In this document: positions 62,254-64,000 of the stretch, in pieces
Layout of the letters: every line of letters begins with the position of its first letter
Numbering within the stretch: the first letter of the stretch is position 1
From: Cellulomonas sp. P24
Lineage (GTDB): Bacteria > Actinomycetota > Actinomycetes > Actinomycetales > Cellulomonadaceae
Assembly: GCF_024704385.1 (NCBI RefSeq)
Contig: NZ_JAJDFX010000002.1
Coordinates: 682,001 to 746,000 of the forward strand
Reading direction: 5' to 3'
DNA length: 64,000 nt
The notes under the pieces: generated by a model
Databases searched by the model: none
Seen by the model: only the letters and a program-made list of their open reading frames with translations
Told to the model about the DNA's origin: nothing
Translations under genes and position numbers: made by a program

Positions 62254-63777
62254 ATGAGCAGCGACGGCGTCGGCTTCAGGTCAGAACGGGGACCGATCCT
62301 CATCGCCGTCATGGTGACGACGGGTCTGGTCGCGATCGACTCGACGATCCTCGCCACGGCGGTCCCGACGATCGTCAAGGACCTCGGGGGCTTCGCCAGC
62401 TTCCCGTGGCTGTTCTCGATCTACCTGCTCACGCAGGCGGTCGCGGTCCCCATCTACTCGAAGGTCGCGGACTCCGTCGGCCGCAAGCCCGTCGTCCTCC
62501 TCGGGGTCGGCCTGTTCCTCCTCGGGTCCGTCGCGTCCGGGTTCGCCTGGAGCATGCCCGTGCTCATCGGGTTCCGCGCCGTCCAGGGCCTGGGTGCAGG
62601 TGCCGTGCAGCCCATGGCCATGACGATCGTCGGCGACATCTACACGCTCGAGGAACGCGCCAAGGCGCAGGGGTACATCGCGAGCGTGTGGGCGGTGTCC
62701 GCGATCGTCGGGCCGACCCTCGGCGGGGTGTTCTCCGAGTTCACGTCGTGGCGGTGGATCTTCTTCGTCAACGTGCCGCTGTGCCTGGCCGCCGCGTGGC
62801 TGCTCGTCCGGCACCTGCACGAGACGGTCACCCGCACCCGCCACGCGATCGACTGGCTCGGCGGACTGTTCCTCACCGGGGCGTTGAGCCTGCTGATCCT
62901 CGCGATGCTGGAAGGCGGCAACGCCTGGGCGTGGACCTCGACGCCGAGCATCGGGGCGTTCACGGTGGGCGCCGTCCTTCTCGTCGCCTTCGCACTGGTC
63001 GAGCGCCGCGCTGCCGAGCCCGTGCTCCCGCTGACGATGCTCACCCGGCGCGTCGTCCTGACCACGTCGCTCGTGTCGGTGGGCGTCGGCGCGATCATGA
63101 TCGGCCTGACGTCGTACGTGCCGAGCTACCTCGAGGCGCTGCTGCACGCGTCGCCGTTGACGTCCGGGCTGACGTTGGCGGTCCTGACCATCGGGTGGCC
63201 GATCGCCGCGACGCTGTCCGGCCGGGTCTACCTCCGGGTCGGGTTCCGCACCACCGTGCTCCTCGGGTCGTCCATCGTGATCCTCGGCACCGTCGAGCTC
63301 GCCGTGACGTCGCTGCACCCGGCACTGGTCGCCGTCGGCCTCGGCTGCTTCATCGTGGGTCTCGGGCTGGGTCTCGTCGCGGCGCCGAGCCTCATCGCCG
63401 CGCAGTCGAGCGTGGCGTGGGGTGAGCGCGCCGTCGTCACCGGCACCAACATGTTCGCCCGGTCCGTCGGCAGCGCCGTCGGGGTCGCCGCGCTCGGCGC
63501 CGTCGTCAACGGGATGCTGCGCGGCCAGGATGCGACCGGCGACCCGCAACGGTTCGGGGTCGCGGTGACGTGGGTGTTCGTGGGACTCGCGGCCATCGCC
63601 GTGATGCTCGTCGTCGCCGGCGCCGCGATGCCGCACCACACGGCGGCAGCGGCACGCGCAATCGACACTGACACCGACGACGACACCGCCGACCAGGCTC
63701 CCTCCGCCGAGACCGACACGGTCCCGTCACCGACCGACGACCGCGACCCGCGCCTGCTCGCGCAGCCGCCCGAGTAG
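62254..63777 (+). CDS. MFS drug efflux pump, 14-TM DHA2 family
   Basis: A 507-residue inner-membrane antiporter. Motif A is SKVADSVGRKPVVLLG and motif C lies in VQGLGAGAVQPMAMTIVG and VGPTLGG. Fourteen helices are spread over residues 15-460; the C-terminal tail is acidic (DTDTDDDTADQ). The ATG at 62254 was preferred to a GTG at 62209 because AAGGG lies just upstream. No regulator gene adjoins it. Confidence 0.92.
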   Translation: MSSDGVGFRSERGPILIAVMVTTGLVAIDSTILATAVPTIVKDLGGFASFPWLFSIYLLTQAVAVPIYSKVADSVGRKPVVLLGVGLFLLGSVASGFAWSMPVLIGFRAVQGLGAGAVQPMAMTIVGDIYTLEERAKAQGYIASVWAVSAIVGPTLGGVFSEFTSWRWIFFVNVPLCLAAAWLLVRHLHETVTRTRHAIDWLGGLFLTGALSLLILAMLEGGNAWAWTSTPSIGAFTVGAVLLVAFALVERRAAEPVLPLTMLTRRVVLTTSLVSVGVGAIMIGLTSYVPSYLEALLHASPLTSGLTLAVLTIGWPIAATLSGRVYLRVGFRTTVLLGSSIVILGTVELAVTSLHPALVAVGLGCFIVGLGLGLVAAPSLIAAQSSVAWGERAVVTGTNMFARSVGSAVGVAALGAVVNGMLRGQDATGDPQRFGVAVTWVFVGLAAIAVMLVVAGAAMPHHTAAAARAIDTDTDDDTADQAPSAETDTVPSPTDDRDPRLLAQPPE

Positions 63778-63787
63778 CTGCCGCGGC

Positions 63788-64000
63788 TCACCCGCCCGGA
63801 ACGGCCGCCAGCTCCTCGTCGAGGTGCCGTGCGAACCACTCGTCGAACACCGACGCCGGCACCGGCCGCGACAGGAAGTACCCCTGACCCGCGTGGCAGC
63901 CGAGCGCGCTCAGCCGGTCCCACGTCGCCCGGTCCTCGACGCCCTCGGCGATCACGTGCAGGCCGAGGCTGCGAGCCAGGTCGATGCTCGACGACACGAT
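63788..64000 (-). CDS. EAL-domain protein, C-terminal part (gene runs off the right edge)
   Basis: Seventy residues from the end of an EAL phosphodiesterase domain. HVIAEGVEDRATWDRLSALGCHAGQGYFLSRPVP matches the last strand and helix of EAL domains (the VAEGVE and GxxxGQGYxxxxP motifs). The EAL motif itself and any partner domain lie outside. A stop is at 63788; the start is not in the window. Confidence 0.85.
   Translation of the reverse strand: MVSSSIDLARSLGLHVIAEGVEDRATWDRLSALGCHAGQGYFLSRPVPASVFDEWFARHLDEELAAVPGG

Overview
The window is high-GC DNA from an actinomycete, most likely a Micrococcales member of Cellulomonas type. This is inferred from the clpS-DUF2017-murI order, the DUF3039-helicase pair, the DUF4921 protein, many GTG starts and several apparently leaderless genes with a TANNNT -10 box 6-8 bases before the start. 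It reads as ordinary chromosome with many transport, regulatory and sugar genes. The exception is a stretch near 56.07-57.6 kb that is visibly lower in GC and looks acquired. No rRNA, tRNA, CRISPR array, phage or insertion sequence was recognised.

1-4.8 kb: partial murI, DUF2017 and clpS on the minus strand, divergent pncB, then a DUF3039 protein coupled to a DEAD/DEAH helicase. 4.9-11.2 kb: an amino-sugar locus on the minus strand with a ROK regulator, a lipoprotein solute-binding protein, two sugar ABC permeases, a ROK kinase and nagB. It has no ATPase and no nagA. 11.3-16.7 kb: a CAP/SCP-domain surface protein, a PfkB kinase, a luciferase-like oxidoreductase and an ABC exporter. 17-25.1 kb: a membrane GGDEF-EAL protein, pgi, an HtrA-like protease, an S4 RNA-binding protein, a 2-hydroxyacid dehydrogenase and a histidine phosphatase behind a Pho-box-like triple repeat. 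25.3-30.2 kb: two aldo/keto reductases divergent from a LysR regulator, a DinB-like protein, and translationally coupled luxS-mtnN. 30.3-35.4 kb: two TetR-controlled efflux units (an ABC pair with strong palindromic operators, and a 14-TM MFS pump). 35.4-49.5 kb: nitrilase, SDR, DUF4921/GalT-like protein, two F420-type luciferase-like enzymes, DUF2461, a PrmC-related methyltransferase, an SGNH hydrolase, acyl-CoA dehydrogenase, phospholipase D-like protein, and an MFS pump divergent from LysR. 50.6-64 kb: two APC permeases, a secreted double ferritin-like protein, MpaB-type oxygenase, VOC protein with MarR regulator, the low-GC pair (membrane protein and HNH nuclease), a lipoprotein, a TMEM175-like channel, a RibD-like reductase, an MFS pump and a partial EAL protein.

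Three patterns cut across the window. First, four genes are broken by one-base length differences in C6/C7 (or G6/G7) runs, which looks like homopolymer miscalling unless confirmed by reads. Second, short tandem duplications are frequent: 15- or 18-bp units inside linkers or low-complexity tails of proteins, and 12-33 bp units that span the stop codon of at least five genes. Third, two large intergenic palindromes (37461-37523 and 61140-61207) resemble REP-type elements and are not explained by the genes around them.
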